Shown in pieces: positions 1-8,498 of a stretch of 64,000 nt of DNA. Source of the stretch: JALYUA01 sp039933215 (GTDB taxonomy: Bacteria; Acidobacteriota; Thermoanaerobaculia; UBA5066; Gp7-AA6). Each line of letters opens with the position of its first letter. Positions within the stretch are counted from its first letter, which is position 1. The stretch covers positions 9,429-73,428 of the forward strand of contig JBDTOO010000010.1 of assembly GCA_039933215.1 (NCBI GenBank), given 5' to 3'. Below the pieces are notes generated by a model. That model was not told where the DNA came from, did no database searches, and was given only the letters and a program-made list of their open reading frames with translations. The position numbers and the translations under genes are program-made.

Positions 1-1431
1 CCGGCGGAGCTCGCCGCCGTCGCGCCGGAGATCGTGCTGGCGGCGGCCGGATGCCTGCTCATCCTGCTCGACGCGTTCTTCCCCCGAACGCGCGCCTGGT
101 TCGCGACCGTGTCCCTGGCGGCCATCGCGGCCTCCCTTTACTACCTCCACGCCGCGCCGGCCGGCACGTCGTTCGGGGGGCGGCTCGAGACCTCCGCGCT
201 GACGAACCTCGTCGGGCTCTTCATCGGCGGGACGGCCGCCGTCGCGATTCTCATCGCCAAGCCCTACCTCCGCCGGACGGGAGAGGAGAAAGGCGAGTTC
301 TACGCACTCCTTCTCTGGGGACATCTCGGCGTGTCGCTGCTCGTGCGCGGCATCGACCTTCTGGTGATCTTCATCGGCCTGGAGCTGCTCTCCCTCGCCT
401 TCTACGTTCTCGCGGGGTTCTTCCGGACCGTTCCCGCGTCGGGGGAAGCCGCGCTCAAGTACTTCCTGACCGGGGCCTTCGCGTCGGCGTTCACCCTCTA
501 CGGGATCGTCTTCCTGTTCGGCAAGAGCGGCAGCATGCGCATCTCGGCGCTCTCCCAGGTGGGCCTCGCGAACGACCCCCTCGTCGCCTTCGGGCTGCTT
601 CTCCTGATCGTGGGGTTCGGCTTCAAGATGTCCCTGGCGCCCTTCCACGCCTGGGCGCCGGACGTCTACCAGGGGATGCCGACGCCCGCCGTCGCGTACC
701 TGTCGGTCGCACCGAAGGGCGCGAGCATCCTCGTGCTCTATCGCGTGCTCGCCGCCGTGTTCCAGGGCGGCCTGCCGGACCGCTTTCGCATCGCGATCGC
801 GGCGATCGCCATCCTGTCGATGACGCTCGGCAACGTGGTGGCACTCGCGCAGCGCGACGTCAAGAGGCTCCTCGCGTTCTCCGGAATCGCGCACATGGGC
901 TACATCGCGATCGCGCTCGCGGTGTTCGGGCGTGACGCGCTGGCCGCGGTCATCGTCTACTTCTTCGCCTATCTCGTCTCGAACGCCGGGGCGTTCGCCG
1001 CAGTGGCGACGCTCTTCCGCGACGAGACGAAGCCGCACCCGATCGGGCTCCTGGCGGGTGAAGGGCGGCGATCGCCGTTCGCGGCGGGGGTTCTCGCGCT
1101 GTGCCTCTTCTCGCTCGCCGGCATCCCGGCCACAGCGGGCTTCATCGGGAAATTCTTCGTGTTCAAGGCGGCCGTCGACCGCGGCCTGTACGCCCTGGCG
1201 ATCATCGGCGTCGTCAACAGCCTGATCTCGATCGGTTACTACCTGAAAGTCGTCTACCTCATGTACATGCGCGACACCGTCGAGGCGGAGGGGCCGCCCC
1301 GCCTCGCGATCGAGGACCGCCTCGCGCTCGGCCTCTGCGCCGCGGGGATCTTCGCGATCGGGATCTTCCCCGCCAAGCTGTGGGACCTCGCCCGCAGCGC
1401 GGCGGAAACGTTTCCCTTCTTCGGCCCCTGA
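1..1431 (+). CDS. nuoN: NADH-quinone oxidoreductase subunit N (5' end outside window)
   Basis: Membrane proton-pumping subunit of respiratory complex I. The reading frame is open from base 1, and the translated upstream residues (LAPEIVL-like) match the usual first helix of NuoN, so the true start lies before the window; the GTG at 34 is probably internal. About 13-14 hydrophobic helices are visible. The antiporter-like signature is clear: a Glu in GLELLSLAFYVL, and the KMSLAPFHAWAPDVYQG segment with its conserved Lys, followed by a second Lys in SVAPKGAS. These are the charged residues of the proton channel in this family. The gene ends 22 bp before rex, so it is the likely last gene of a nuo operon that continues into a redox regulator. 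Identification is firm; only the 5' end is missing. Confidence 0.95.
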   Translation, partial: PAELAAVAPEIVLAAAGCLLILLDAFFPRTRAWFATVSLAAIAASLYYLHAAPAGTSFGGRLETSALTNLVGLFIGGTAAVAILIAKPYLRRTGEEKGEFYALLLWGHLGVSLLVRGIDLLVIFIGLELLSLAFYVLAGFFRTVPASGEAALKYFLTGAFASAFTLYGIVFLFGKSGSMRISALSQVGLANDPLVAFGLLLLIVGFGFKMSLAPFHAWAPDVYQGMPTPAVAYLSVAPKGASILVLYRVLAAVFQGGLPDRFRIAIAAIAILSMTLGNVVALAQRDVKRLLAFSGIAHMGYIAIALAVFGRDALAAVIVYFFAYLVSNAGAFAAVATLFRDETKPHPIGLLAGEGRRSPFAAGVLALCLFSLAGIPATAGFIGKFFVFKAAVDRGLYALAIIGVVNSLISIGYYLKVVYLMYMRDTVEAEGPPRLAIEDRLALGLCAAGIFAIGIFPAKLWDLARSAAETFPFFGP

Positions 1432-1453
1432 AGCTTCGCCGAGATTCCGGCCC

Positions 1454-2161
1454 ATGACCCTCGACCGCCGGTCCGTGTCGGAATCAACGGCCTCCCGGCT
1501 GTCGATCTACGTCCGGTCCCTGGCGGTTCTCGAGGCCGAAGGTGTGCGGCATGTCTCGTCGCACGCCTTCGCCCGGCGGTTCGACCTGAACTCGGCGCAG
1601 ATCCGCAAGGACCTGGCGACCTTCGGCGAGTTCGGGGTGCGCGGCGTGGGATACGAGGTCGCGACGCTGCGCCGCCACCTCGTGACGATCCTCGGGCTCG
1701 ACACGGCGCGCCGGGTGGCGATCGTGGGCGCGGGGCGCCTCGGGACCGCCCTCTCCGACTACCCGGGCTTTCGGTCCGGCGGGTTCGAGGTCGCGGGCCT
1801 CTACGACGACGACCCCGCGAAGATCGGGACGCGGACGCGGTCCGGCCTCGCCGTTCGGCCCGTGGCGGGGCTGCGCGAGGACGCGGAAACGCTCGGGATC
1901 GAGATCGGGGTGCTCACCGTGCCGGGGGCCGCCGCCGCGGAGGTGGCGAGTCTGTGCTGGGAGTCCGGCATGAAGGCGATCCTGAACTTCACTTCGGTCC
2001 GGCTCGCACCGCCCGCGGACGTCTTCGTCAAGAACGTGGACTTGAAGGTGCACCTGGAAACGCTCTCTTTCTACATCGGCGGGAAAGGACTCTTTTCGAC
2101 GGATGAAAAGGAGGATCCATGGCCCCGGAACACAAGCCGGCCGCTACCCCGGAAAACCTGA
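1454..2161 (+). CDS. rex: Redox-sensing transcriptional repressor Rex
   Basis: Rex binds DNA when the NADH/NAD+ ratio is low and controls respiratory and fermentative genes. The N-terminal winged helix contains SAQIRKDLATFGEFG (about residues 47-61), a hallmark of the family. It is followed by a Rossmann NAD(H) domain with GAGRLG at about 92-97 and the C-terminal swapped helix near LETLSFYIG. At 235 aa it is slightly longer than usual (about 210-220) because the last 14 codons run through the Shine-Dalgarno and start of the next gene, giving a 43-nt overlap with the dehydrogenase. Lying between nuoN and a glutamate-type dehydrogenase fits a role in NADH balance. No full Rex operator (TTGTGAA-N6-TTCACAA type) was seen near it. 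Confidence 0.93.
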   Translation: MTLDRRSVSESTASRLSIYVRSLAVLEAEGVRHVSSHAFARRFDLNSAQIRKDLATFGEFGVRGVGYEVATLRRHLVTILGLDTARRVAIVGAGRLGTALSDYPGFRSGGFEVAGLYDDDPAKIGTRTRSGLAVRPVAGLREDAETLGIEIGVLTVPGAAAAEVASLCWESGMKAILNFTSVRLAPPADVFVKNVDLKVHLETLSFYIGGKGLFSTDEKEDPWPRNTSRPLPRKT

Positions 2162-3393
2162 ACCCCTGGGAGTTCGCGCGACGCCAGTTCGATCGGGCGG
2201 CAGAGCTTCTCGGCCTCGACGCGGGGACGCGCGAGGTCCTCCGGAGCCCGAAGCGCCAGCTCACCGTCTCCATCCCGGTCAAGATGGACGATGGAGCGGT
2301 GCGGGTCTTCGAGGGCTACCGCGTCCAGCACTCGATCGCGCGCGGCCCCTCCAAGGGCGGGATCCGCTACCACCCCGGCGTCACGATCGACGAGGTCAAG
2401 GCGCTGGCGATGTGGATGACGTGGAAGTGCGCCGTCGTCAACATCCCCTTCGGCGGCGCGAAAGGCGGCGTGACCGTCGACCCGAAGGCGCTCTCCTTCG
2501 GCGAGCTCGAACGGATGACGCGCCGATTCACGTCCGAGATCTCGATCATCCTCGGCCCCGACCGGGACATCCCGGCCCCGGACGTCTACACGAACTCCCA
2601 GACCATGGCCTGGATGATGGACACGTACTCGATGACGAAGGGGTACTCGACGCTCGGCGTCGTGACCGGGAAGCCGCTCTCGATCGGCGGCTCGGCGGGG
2701 CGCAACGAGGCCACCGCCGAGGGATGTTTCGTGGCCATCGAGGAGGCGGCTAAACGGCGCGGCATCACCCTGAAGAACGCCACCGCGGCCGTTCAGGGAT
2801 TCGGCAACGCCGGATACTTCGCCGCGAAATTTCTCGCCGAGGCCGGCACCCGCGTCGTCGCGGTCTCCGATTCGGGAGGCGGCATCTACAACGACAAGGG
2901 ACTCGACCTCGAGGCCGTGGCCGCCGTGAAGGCCTCGAAAGGCAGCGTCGCCGCCGCCCGGGGAGACCGCATCTCCAACGAGGAGCTCCTCGAGCTCCCG
3001 GTGGACGTCCTCGTGCCGGCCGCACTCGAGGGCGTGATCACGCGCCAGAACGCGCCCCGCATCAAGGCGAAGATCGTCGCGGAGGCCGCAAACGGTCCGA
3101 CCACTCCCGACGCCGATGACATCCTGCGCGCCAACGACGTCATCGTGATCCCCGACATCCTCGCGAACGCCGGCGGCGTGACCGTCTCGTACCTCGAATG
3201 GGTCCAGGATCTCTATTCCTTCTTCTGGGACGCGGACATGGTGCGCACGCATCTCCAGAAGACGATCCGCCGGGCATACGATGACGTCGAGAGCGTCGCG
3301 CGCCGGCACGACACGGACCTGAGGACCGGCGCGCTCGTGCTCGCCGTCGGGCGGGTCGAGGAAGCGACGCGCATCCGGGGGATCTTCCCGTGA
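2119..3393 (+). CDS. gdhA: Glu/Leu/Phe/Val dehydrogenase (glutamate dehydrogenase type)
   Basis: Catalyses reversible oxidative deamination of an amino acid, most likely glutamate, with NAD(P). The 424-aa protein has the usual layout: an N-terminal dimerisation/substrate domain with GGIRYHP and the catalytic Lys in PFGGAKGG (about K115), the Asp of DIPAPDV, and a C-terminal Rossmann domain with GFGNAG at about 227-232. A near-perfect Shine-Dalgarno (AAGGAGG, 2108-2114) sits 4 nt before the ATG and decides the start inside the rex tail. The 43-nt overlap implies co-expression with rex. Length and motifs fit the roughly 420-aa hexameric GDH class. Cofactor preference cannot be set from the sequence, and leucine or phenylalanine use is possible but less likely. 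Confidence 0.92.
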   Translation: MAPEHKPAATPENLNPWEFARRQFDRAAELLGLDAGTREVLRSPKRQLTVSIPVKMDDGAVRVFEGYRVQHSIARGPSKGGIRYHPGVTIDEVKALAMWMTWKCAVVNIPFGGAKGGVTVDPKALSFGELERMTRRFTSEISIILGPDRDIPAPDVYTNSQTMAWMMDTYSMTKGYSTLGVVTGKPLSIGGSAGRNEATAEGCFVAIEEAAKRRGITLKNATAAVQGFGNAGYFAAKFLAEAGTRVVAVSDSGGGIYNDKGLDLEAVAAVKASKGSVAAARGDRISNEELLELPVDVLVPAALEGVITRQNAPRIKAKIVAEAANGPTTPDADDILRANDVIVIPDILANAGGVTVSYLEWVQDLYSFFWDADMVRTHLQKTIRRAYDDVESVARRHDTDLRTGALVLAVGRVEEATRIRGIFP

Positions 3394-3424
3394 AGAGACG
3401 GACAACCGAAAAGGAGCCCAGATC

Positions 3425-6400
3425 TTGAAGTGCATCCAGCCGTTTCGGGCGCCGGCCGCGGCGCTCTTTTTCGCGGCGTCCGCTTGCCTCGGCCTCGATA
3501 CCGCTCCGGGCCGGGATCCCGCGCAGCCGGTGGACGAGGCTTACACGAGGAAGATCAAGGAGTACACGACGGAGCCCTACTTCCTGTCCCCTCTCGTCGA
3601 CTACCTGCCGGCGTCCAGGTCGGTGCCGACGCCGAAGGAAGTCCTCGGGGACATCGCGGGCGCGCCGGGGCACCTTCCCTATACCGCGGACGTCTCCCGG
3701 TACATGCGGATGCTGGAGAAAGCCACGCCGCGGGTCCGCGTCCGCTCGATCGGCACGAGCGAGGAGGGTCGCGAGATGATCGCGGTCGCGATCGCCTCGG
3801 AGAAGCTCCTCGCCGGCATGGATGCGAACCGGGCGCGGCTCGCAAAGCTCGCCGACCCGCGGACGATCCGGCTGGACGACGCCGAAGCGGAGCGCCTCGT
3901 GGCCGACTCGGTGCCCGTTTACTACATCACCGGCGCAATCCACTCGCCGGAGACCGGCTCCCCCACCGCCCTGATGGAGCTCGCGTACCGGCTGGCGGTG
4001 GACGAAAGCCCCTACATCCGCGAGATCCGCGACCGGGTCATCACGGTGATCACCCCCGTGGTGGAGACCGACGGCCGCGACCGCCAGGTGGACGTCTACA
4101 ACTGGCACCTCGCGCACCCGAACCTCAACTGGCCGCCGCTCGTGTACTGGGGCAAGTACGTCGCGCACGACAACAACCGGGACGGGATGGCCCTGACCCT
4201 GAAGCTGACGCGCAACGTCTTGAACGAGTTTCTCTACCAGAAGGCGACGCTGCTGCACGACCTCCACGAGTCCGTCCCCTACCTCTACGACAACACCGTC
4301 GGCGACGGTCCGTACAACGCGTGGCTCGATCCCATCCTGACGTACGAGTGGCAGATGCTCGGATGGAACAACGTCCAGGAGATGACGCGCTTCGGCATGC
4401 CGGGCGTCTTCACGCACGGCACCTTCGACACGTGGACGCCGGGCTACCTCATGTTCCTCGCCGCCACGCACAACGGCATCAGCCGCCTCTACGAGACGTT
4501 CGGCAACGCCGGCGCAGACACGGTCGAGCGGACGCTCCGCCCGGACGACTACGCACGGACGTGGTATCGCCAGAACCCGCCCCTGCCGCGCGTCCGGTGG
4601 TCGCAGCGCAACAACAACAACTACCAGCAGACGGGCTTGATCGTGTCGCTCCACTACTTCGCGGACAACGGGAAGGAGTTCCTCCGAAACTTCTACCGGA
4701 AGGCCAGGCGCTCGATCGAGAAGCCGAACGCCGAGGGACCGGCGGCCTACGTGTTCACCGCGGACGACCCCCGTCCCGGGGCGCAGGCCGAGCTCCTCCG
4801 GATCCTTCAACTGCAGGGCTGCGAGGTGTCGCGCGCCACGGCGTCGTTCACCGCGCGGGTCGATGTCCTCCGCAAGGCGAAGCCGGAGGAAGACCCGGAT
4901 GCGGACGCGAAGCCGGCCGAGCCGAAGCCCCAGAGGTCCGCGACCGCTCCGGCGCCGACGCCCGGCGAAGAAGACTCGGCGGCCGCCGCGGCGGCCCCGC
5001 CGGACTCCGCGCGCCGGAAACCGTCTCCGGCCCCCGAGAAGGAGCCCGAGGCGAAGAAGCCGAAATGGACCCGCGAGAACCGCAAGTTTCCCTCGGGGAC
5101 CTACGTGGTCCGCATGGACCAGCCGTACAGCCGCATCGCGGACATGCTCCTCGACTACCAGTACTGGAGCCCCGACGATCCCCAGAAGAGCCCTTATGAC
5201 GACACCGGCTGGACGTTCGGGGAGCTCTTCCACGTGCAGGTGAGCCGGGTCGCCGATCCGGCCGTCCTCTCGGCCCCGATGAGCCCGGTCGCCGGCCCGG
5301 TCGCCGCCGCGGGAGGCCTGCAGGGATCGGGACCGGTCGTCGCGATCCCGCACAACGGCGACTCGGCCCTCGCCACCCTGCGTTTCCGGTTCCCGAAGGC
5401 GGACTTCCTCGCCGCCGAGGAGCCCTTCGAAGCCGCGCGCCGGAAGTTCCCGCGAGGTTCCTTCCTCGTGCGGGGCGTCGGTTCGGCGGAGCTCTCGAAG
5501 GCGCTGTCCGACCTCGGCCTCTCCGGGGTCGCGATGGCCTCGATGCCCGACGTGCGCACGCACCCCCTCCGCGCTCCGCGGATCGCGATCCTCCACACGT
5601 GGCTGTCGACGCAGGACGAGGGATGGTGGCGCCTCGCCTTCGACGAGATGGGCATCCCGTACGACTCGATCAGCACCCAGACGGTCGCGGGGGCTCCCGG
5701 CACGCCCGACCTCAAGGCCCGCTGGGACGTCATCGTGTTTCCGCCGGTGGGCCGGTCGCCCCAGGCGATCGTGAGCGGGATGCCCATGTGGGGCAATCCC
5801 CTCCCCTGGAAGAAGACTCCCGAGACCCCGAACCTGGGAACCGCCGACCAGACCGACGACATGCGGCCCGGCCTCGGGTTCGCGGGCCTCGAGCACCTGC
5901 GCGGCTTCGTCCGCGCCGGAGGGCTCGTCATCGGCGCGATGGACACCGCCGAGCTCGCCGCGGGGTTCGGCCTGACGCCGGGACTCTCCGTGGCGCGTCC
6001 CGATCGCCTGAAGCTCACCGGCAGCGTCGTCCGTTCCAAGATCGTCGACGGCTCGAGTCCGATCGCCTACGGGTACTCGAGGCCTCCCGCCCTCTACGCG
6101 TTCGACGGCCCGATCTTCACCCTGAGCCACCTCGCCGGCCGTGCCGGCCGCCGGCAGCAGCCCGAGGACTCCGAGAGAGCCACCGGCCGTGGCACGGCGG
6201 ACGATCCGGACCGCCCGACGGGACGCGCCTGGGTCGAGCCGCCCGAGGAGCCCGAGGCGGAGGCCTGGGAGGCGATGCCCCTGACGGACGAGCAGAAGCG
6301 CAACGGGATCTTCGTCATTCCTTCGGAGGCGCGGCCGCGCGTCGTGCTCCGATTCGGCGACGCCAAAGACCTCCTCGTCTCCGGACTCCTGGAAGGCGGC

Positions 6401-6565
6401 AAGGAGATCGCGCAGCATCCGGCGGTCGTCGACGTTCCCGTCGAGCGCGGACACATCGTGCTCTTCTCCAATAACCCGGTCTGGCGGGGCGAGACGCGAG
6501 GCACCTACGCGCTCGTCTGGAACGCGATCCTCCAGTGGGACTCCTTGAGCGCCGGACGGCGATAG
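3425..6565 (+). CDS. Secreted M14-family zinc carboxypeptidase, large form
   Basis: Predicted exported metallopeptidase of 1046 aa. It starts at TTG, supported by AAGGAG at 3411-3416, followed by a hydrophobic signal segment (residues 8-23). The M14 zinc site is visible: HSPE (about 173-176) gives the HxxE pair and HDLHES (about 278-283) the second His. NNRDG (about 250) resembles the Asn-Arg substrate-binding element. Residues about 480-550 are a low-complexity Pro/Glu/Ala/Lys linker. A C-terminal half without obvious metal ligands follows and may be a glutamine-amidotransferase-like or accessory fold. It is convergent with the cyclase at 6607. Such long M14 proteins are common in protein-degrading soil and marine bacteria. 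Substrate specificity (peptide or peptidoglycan) is unknown. Confidence 0.82.
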   Translation: MKCIQPFRAPAAALFFAASACLGLDTAPGRDPAQPVDEAYTRKIKEYTTEPYFLSPLVDYLPASRSVPTPKEVLGDIAGAPGHLPYTADVSRYMRMLEKATPRVRVRSIGTSEEGREMIAVAIASEKLLAGMDANRARLAKLADPRTIRLDDAEAERLVADSVPVYYITGAIHSPETGSPTALMELAYRLAVDESPYIREIRDRVITVITPVVETDGRDRQVDVYNWHLAHPNLNWPPLVYWGKYVAHDNNRDGMALTLKLTRNVLNEFLYQKATLLHDLHESVPYLYDNTVGDGPYNAWLDPILTYEWQMLGWNNVQEMTRFGMPGVFTHGTFDTWTPGYLMFLAATHNGISRLYETFGNAGADTVERTLRPDDYARTWYRQNPPLPRVRWSQRNNNNYQQTGLIVSLHYFADNGKEFLRNFYRKARRSIEKPNAEGPAAYVFTADDPRPGAQAELLRILQLQGCEVSRATASFTARVDVLRKAKPEEDPDADAKPAEPKPQRSATAPAPTPGEEDSAAAAAAPPDSARRKPSPAPEKEPEAKKPKWTRENRKFPSGTYVVRMDQPYSRIADMLLDYQYWSPDDPQKSPYDDTGWTFGELFHVQVSRVADPAVLSAPMSPVAGPVAAAGGLQGSGPVVAIPHNGDSALATLRFRFPKADFLAAEEPFEAARRKFPRGSFLVRGVGSAELSKALSDLGLSGVAMASMPDVRTHPLRAPRIAILHTWLSTQDEGWWRLAFDEMGIPYDSISTQTVAGAPGTPDLKARWDVIVFPPVGRSPQAIVSGMPMWGNPLPWKKTPETPNLGTADQTDDMRPGLGFAGLEHLRGFVRAGGLVIGAMDTAELAAGFGLTPGLSVARPDRLKLTGSVVRSKIVDGSSPIAYGYSRPPALYAFDGPIFTLSHLAGRAGRRQQPEDSERATGRGTADDPDRPTGRAWVEPPEEPEAEAWEAMPLTDEQKRNGIFVIPSEARPRVVLRFGDAKDLLVSGLLEGGKEIAQHPAVVDVPVERGHIVLFSNNPVWRGETRGTYALVWNAILQWDSLSAGRR

Positions 6566-6606
6566 GAGATCGCCGCCGCCGGAAGCCGGCCTTCAGACTC
6601 CGGCCG

Positions 6607-7260
6607 TCAGCGGCGCGGGGACCTCGCCGCGGGCTTCGCCTTCGGCGCCCGCCTCCTCCCCGGTTCGGGCGGCGGCGGCTCCCGGATCAGCACGGCGCGG
6701 ACCGGCGCCGCGTCGAGGTCGGCGAGAGGCATGGGCAGCGCGATCAGCCGGTAGTCGCCCGGCTCCGTGGCCGACAGGTCGAGGCCCTCGAGGAGGTAGA
6801 CGCCCCGGCCGAGCAGCATGCGGTGCACGGGCAGGTCTTCCGCGTCTTCGGGGTCGATCGACGCGGCGTCCGTCCCGACGAGGATGGCGCCGCGCTCCGC
6901 GAGACGGACGGCGGCGAGGGGCGCCAGGAACGCGCGACCCCCCGTGCGGAACAGGACGCGCGCGACGCCGAGGCAGGCCCGCGGGAGCGCGTCCGGGCCG
7001 ACCTCGCCGCGCCCCGGCAGGTCGACGACCCGCGCGGGACCGAGGAAGGGCCCGAGCGGGAGCGCGCCGGCGGAGGCGCCGCCGGGAATCACGTGAGAGA
7101 TGGCGTCCGCGTGCGTGCCGAGGTGGGCGCTCATGGTGAAGCAGCTCGACTCCCATTGCGATCCCTCCGCCAGGCTCGCCGTCGTCCGCCACGAGAAGGG
7201 TACGTCCCCGGGCCATGCGGGCGTGCGCTCGTCCAGGCGGCGCGAGACGTCGAAGATCAG
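6607..7260 (-). CDS. Cyclase / kynurenine formamidase-like metal hydrolase
   Basis: Member of the cyclase family that includes arylformamidase KynB, which hydrolyses N-formylkynurenine in tryptophan catabolism. The family motif HxGTHxDxxxH is present (HLGTHADAISH, about residues 46-56), supplying the metal ligands. From the CTG at 7260 the protein is 217 aa, close to the family norm of about 205-215, and its first residues (IFDVSRRLDERTPAWPGD) align with the usual start. No ATG, GTG or TTG exists at this point: the only suitable start is CTG, overlapping the upstream stop as CTGA. The C-terminal tail is Arg/Pro/Lys-rich. It is the last gene of a three-gene operon with two membrane proteins. 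No other kynurenine-pathway gene is nearby, so the substrate is uncertain. Confidence 0.8.
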   Translation of the reverse strand: MIFDVSRRLDERTPAWPGDVPFSWRTTASLAEGSQWESSCFTMSAHLGTHADAISHVIPGGASAGALPLGPFLGPARVVDLPGRGEVGPDALPRACLGVARVLFRTGGRAFLAPLAAVRLAERGAILVGTDAASIDPEDAEDLPVHRMLLGRGVYLLEGLDLSATEPGDYRLIALPMPLADLDAAPVRAVLIREPPPPEPGRRRAPKAKPAARSPRR

Positions 7261-7715
7261 CGCATCCGGCGGACGGTCTTCGTCTCCGCGTCGCGTTCGG
7301 CGACGTGCGGGTCGTACCCGCGGTGGCGGGGATTTGGCGGGACGTCCCGGTACTCGGCGTCGCATCGGTAGCAGATCGTAACCGGACGGATACGTGCGGC
7401 CACGATCCAGTCGACCACGACGCTCGCCAGGAGCGCGGGAGTGAACCAGATCCAGCCGTACTTCCAGCCGACGAAGAGCGCCAGGCCGAGCGACACGGCG
7501 AGAAACAGACATCCGAGGCGCTGGTCGAAGTCTTTCTGCAGGAAGAACGCGCGCTTCCCGCAGAAGGCGCAGCGCTCGACGCCCTCGGCGCCCAGGACCC
7601 CGTCGAAGGAGGCCTCGAAGGCCTTCCCGCACTTCGCGCAGGCGAACTCACCCGCTTCGTCCCCGGCGAACTCGCGGGCGCAGAGGCAGTCGGGGCAGTA
7701 CCGGCGGGCGCGCAA
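7257..7715 (-). CDS. Zinc-ribbon membrane protein of unknown function
   Basis: A 152-aa protein starting at TTG (7715). The N-terminal half carries paired cysteines (CPDC, CAKC, CAFC), typical of zinc ribbons. Two closely spaced hydrophobic segments follow (about residues 68-105), and then another CYRC pair and a charged tail. The order of cytosolic zinc ribbon, membrane hairpin and zinc ribbon suggests a membrane-anchored scaffold or regulator. It begins 7 bp after the upstream 8-TM gene and its stop codon overlaps the start of the cyclase, so all three are probably translated together. I do not recognise the family. Confidence 0.7.
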   Translation of the reverse strand: MRARRYCPDCLCAREFAGDEAGEFACAKCGKAFEASFDGVLGAEGVERCAFCGKRAFFLQKDFDQRLGCLFLAVSLGLALFVGWKYGWIWFTPALLASVVVDWIVAARIRPVTICYRCDAEYRDVPPNPRHRGYDPHVAERDAETKTVRRMR

Positions 7716-7722
7716 TCCGGGG

Positions 7723-8487
7723 TCAGGCCGGGAAGCCCGTCGCCACCGTGAGGTAGGACGAGAGCAGCTCGCCGATCAGGACGAACACGAGCGCCACGTA
7801 GAGAAGGCCGGTGGCCGCCTGGTTCGACTTCATGTCGGCCGTCTTCCAGATGAACCAGGAGAGCGCGAGCGGTCCCACGATCCCCCACATGATCCGGAAG
7901 AGAAAGAACAGGGCATCTCTCTCGAGAGAGAGAAGAGCCGAAAGCCCCTCTCCCTGGTGGAACGCCATCGCCGCGGCGAGCCAGACCGTCCGAGCCGCGG
8001 CGAGCCCCGCGAACAGCGCGGCACCGCGCGCCAACAACCGAAACGGAAGGGACCGAGAAACCAGATACCAGTGCCCGAGATTCATCGTCAGAAGCACGGC
8101 GCCAAAGAACAGCCCCCCGAGGCCGGCCCCTACGACCACCCAGATCCCGCCTCCGTCCCCGCGCGCCGAAGCCGCCGCCCCCGAGACCAGGACCAGGCAA
8201 TACCCGGCTGCCACAGCCGCGGCCGCCAGAAGGGGCCGCGCCGCCCCGGCACGCCCCGCGTGCGCCGCCAACAGGTAGATCCCAAAAAGTGCCGCGGCAA
8301 CCCAGGCCGTTCGAAGTGGCAACCCATCGGGCCGAACCAGCACCCCCAACACCATGAAAACGAGCGCGCAGCCGGCATGAAGGGTAAAAAACCCCTTCCC
8401 CAGGGTTCGAACAGGAAAAAACAGCAGGAGTAAGCCAGTCCCCGCCGCCGCTTCCAAAAAAAAGAGCCCCAGCCCTCCTAAAGCCAT
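7723..8487 (-). CDS. Eight-TM integral membrane protein, unknown family
   Basis: A 254-aa protein with about eight hydrophobic helices and short loops. Notable polar residues inside helices include the NLGHWYL stretch in or after helix 5, an Arg in RIMWG (helix 7), and a Glu in IGELLSS (helix 8). Buried His, Arg and Glu suggest a transporter, haem or quinone-linked role, but no family could be named. ATG at 8487 has no Shine-Dalgarno. A -10-like TAATAC (8500-8505) lies 12 nt upstream, so the transcript may have a very short leader. It is the first gene of the operon with the zinc-ribbon protein and the cyclase. The upstream side abuts the duplicated repeat region. Confidence 0.7.
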   Translation of the reverse strand: MALGGLGLFFLEAAAGTGLLLLFFPVRTLGKGFFTLHAGCALVFMVLGVLVRPDGLPLRTAWVAAALFGIYLLAAHAGRAGAARPLLAAAAVAAGYCLVLVSGAAASARGDGGGIWVVVGAGLGGLFFGAVLLTMNLGHWYLVSRSLPFRLLARGAALFAGLAAARTVWLAAAMAFHQGEGLSALLSLERDALFFLFRIMWGIVGPLALSWFIWKTADMKSNQAATGLLYVALVFVLIGELLSSYLTVATGFPA

Positions 8488-8498
8488 GAGCGCGGGAG

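Noticed and set aside
1432..1453. Search for a Rex operator before rex
   Set aside because: The 22-bp gap contains nothing resembling the conserved inverted repeat; control may be at the start of the nuo operon outside the window.
2071..3435. A 454-codon minus-strand frame opposite the dehydrogenase
   Set aside because: Antisense shadow of a well-identified gene, with His/Arg/Asp-biased residues and no family features.
3140..6454. A 1104-codon open frame on the minus strand opposite the M14 peptidase
   Set aside because: Its composition is Arg/Gly/Val-rich with no motifs, and it lies antisense to a well-supported gene; long open antisense frames are expected at this GC content.
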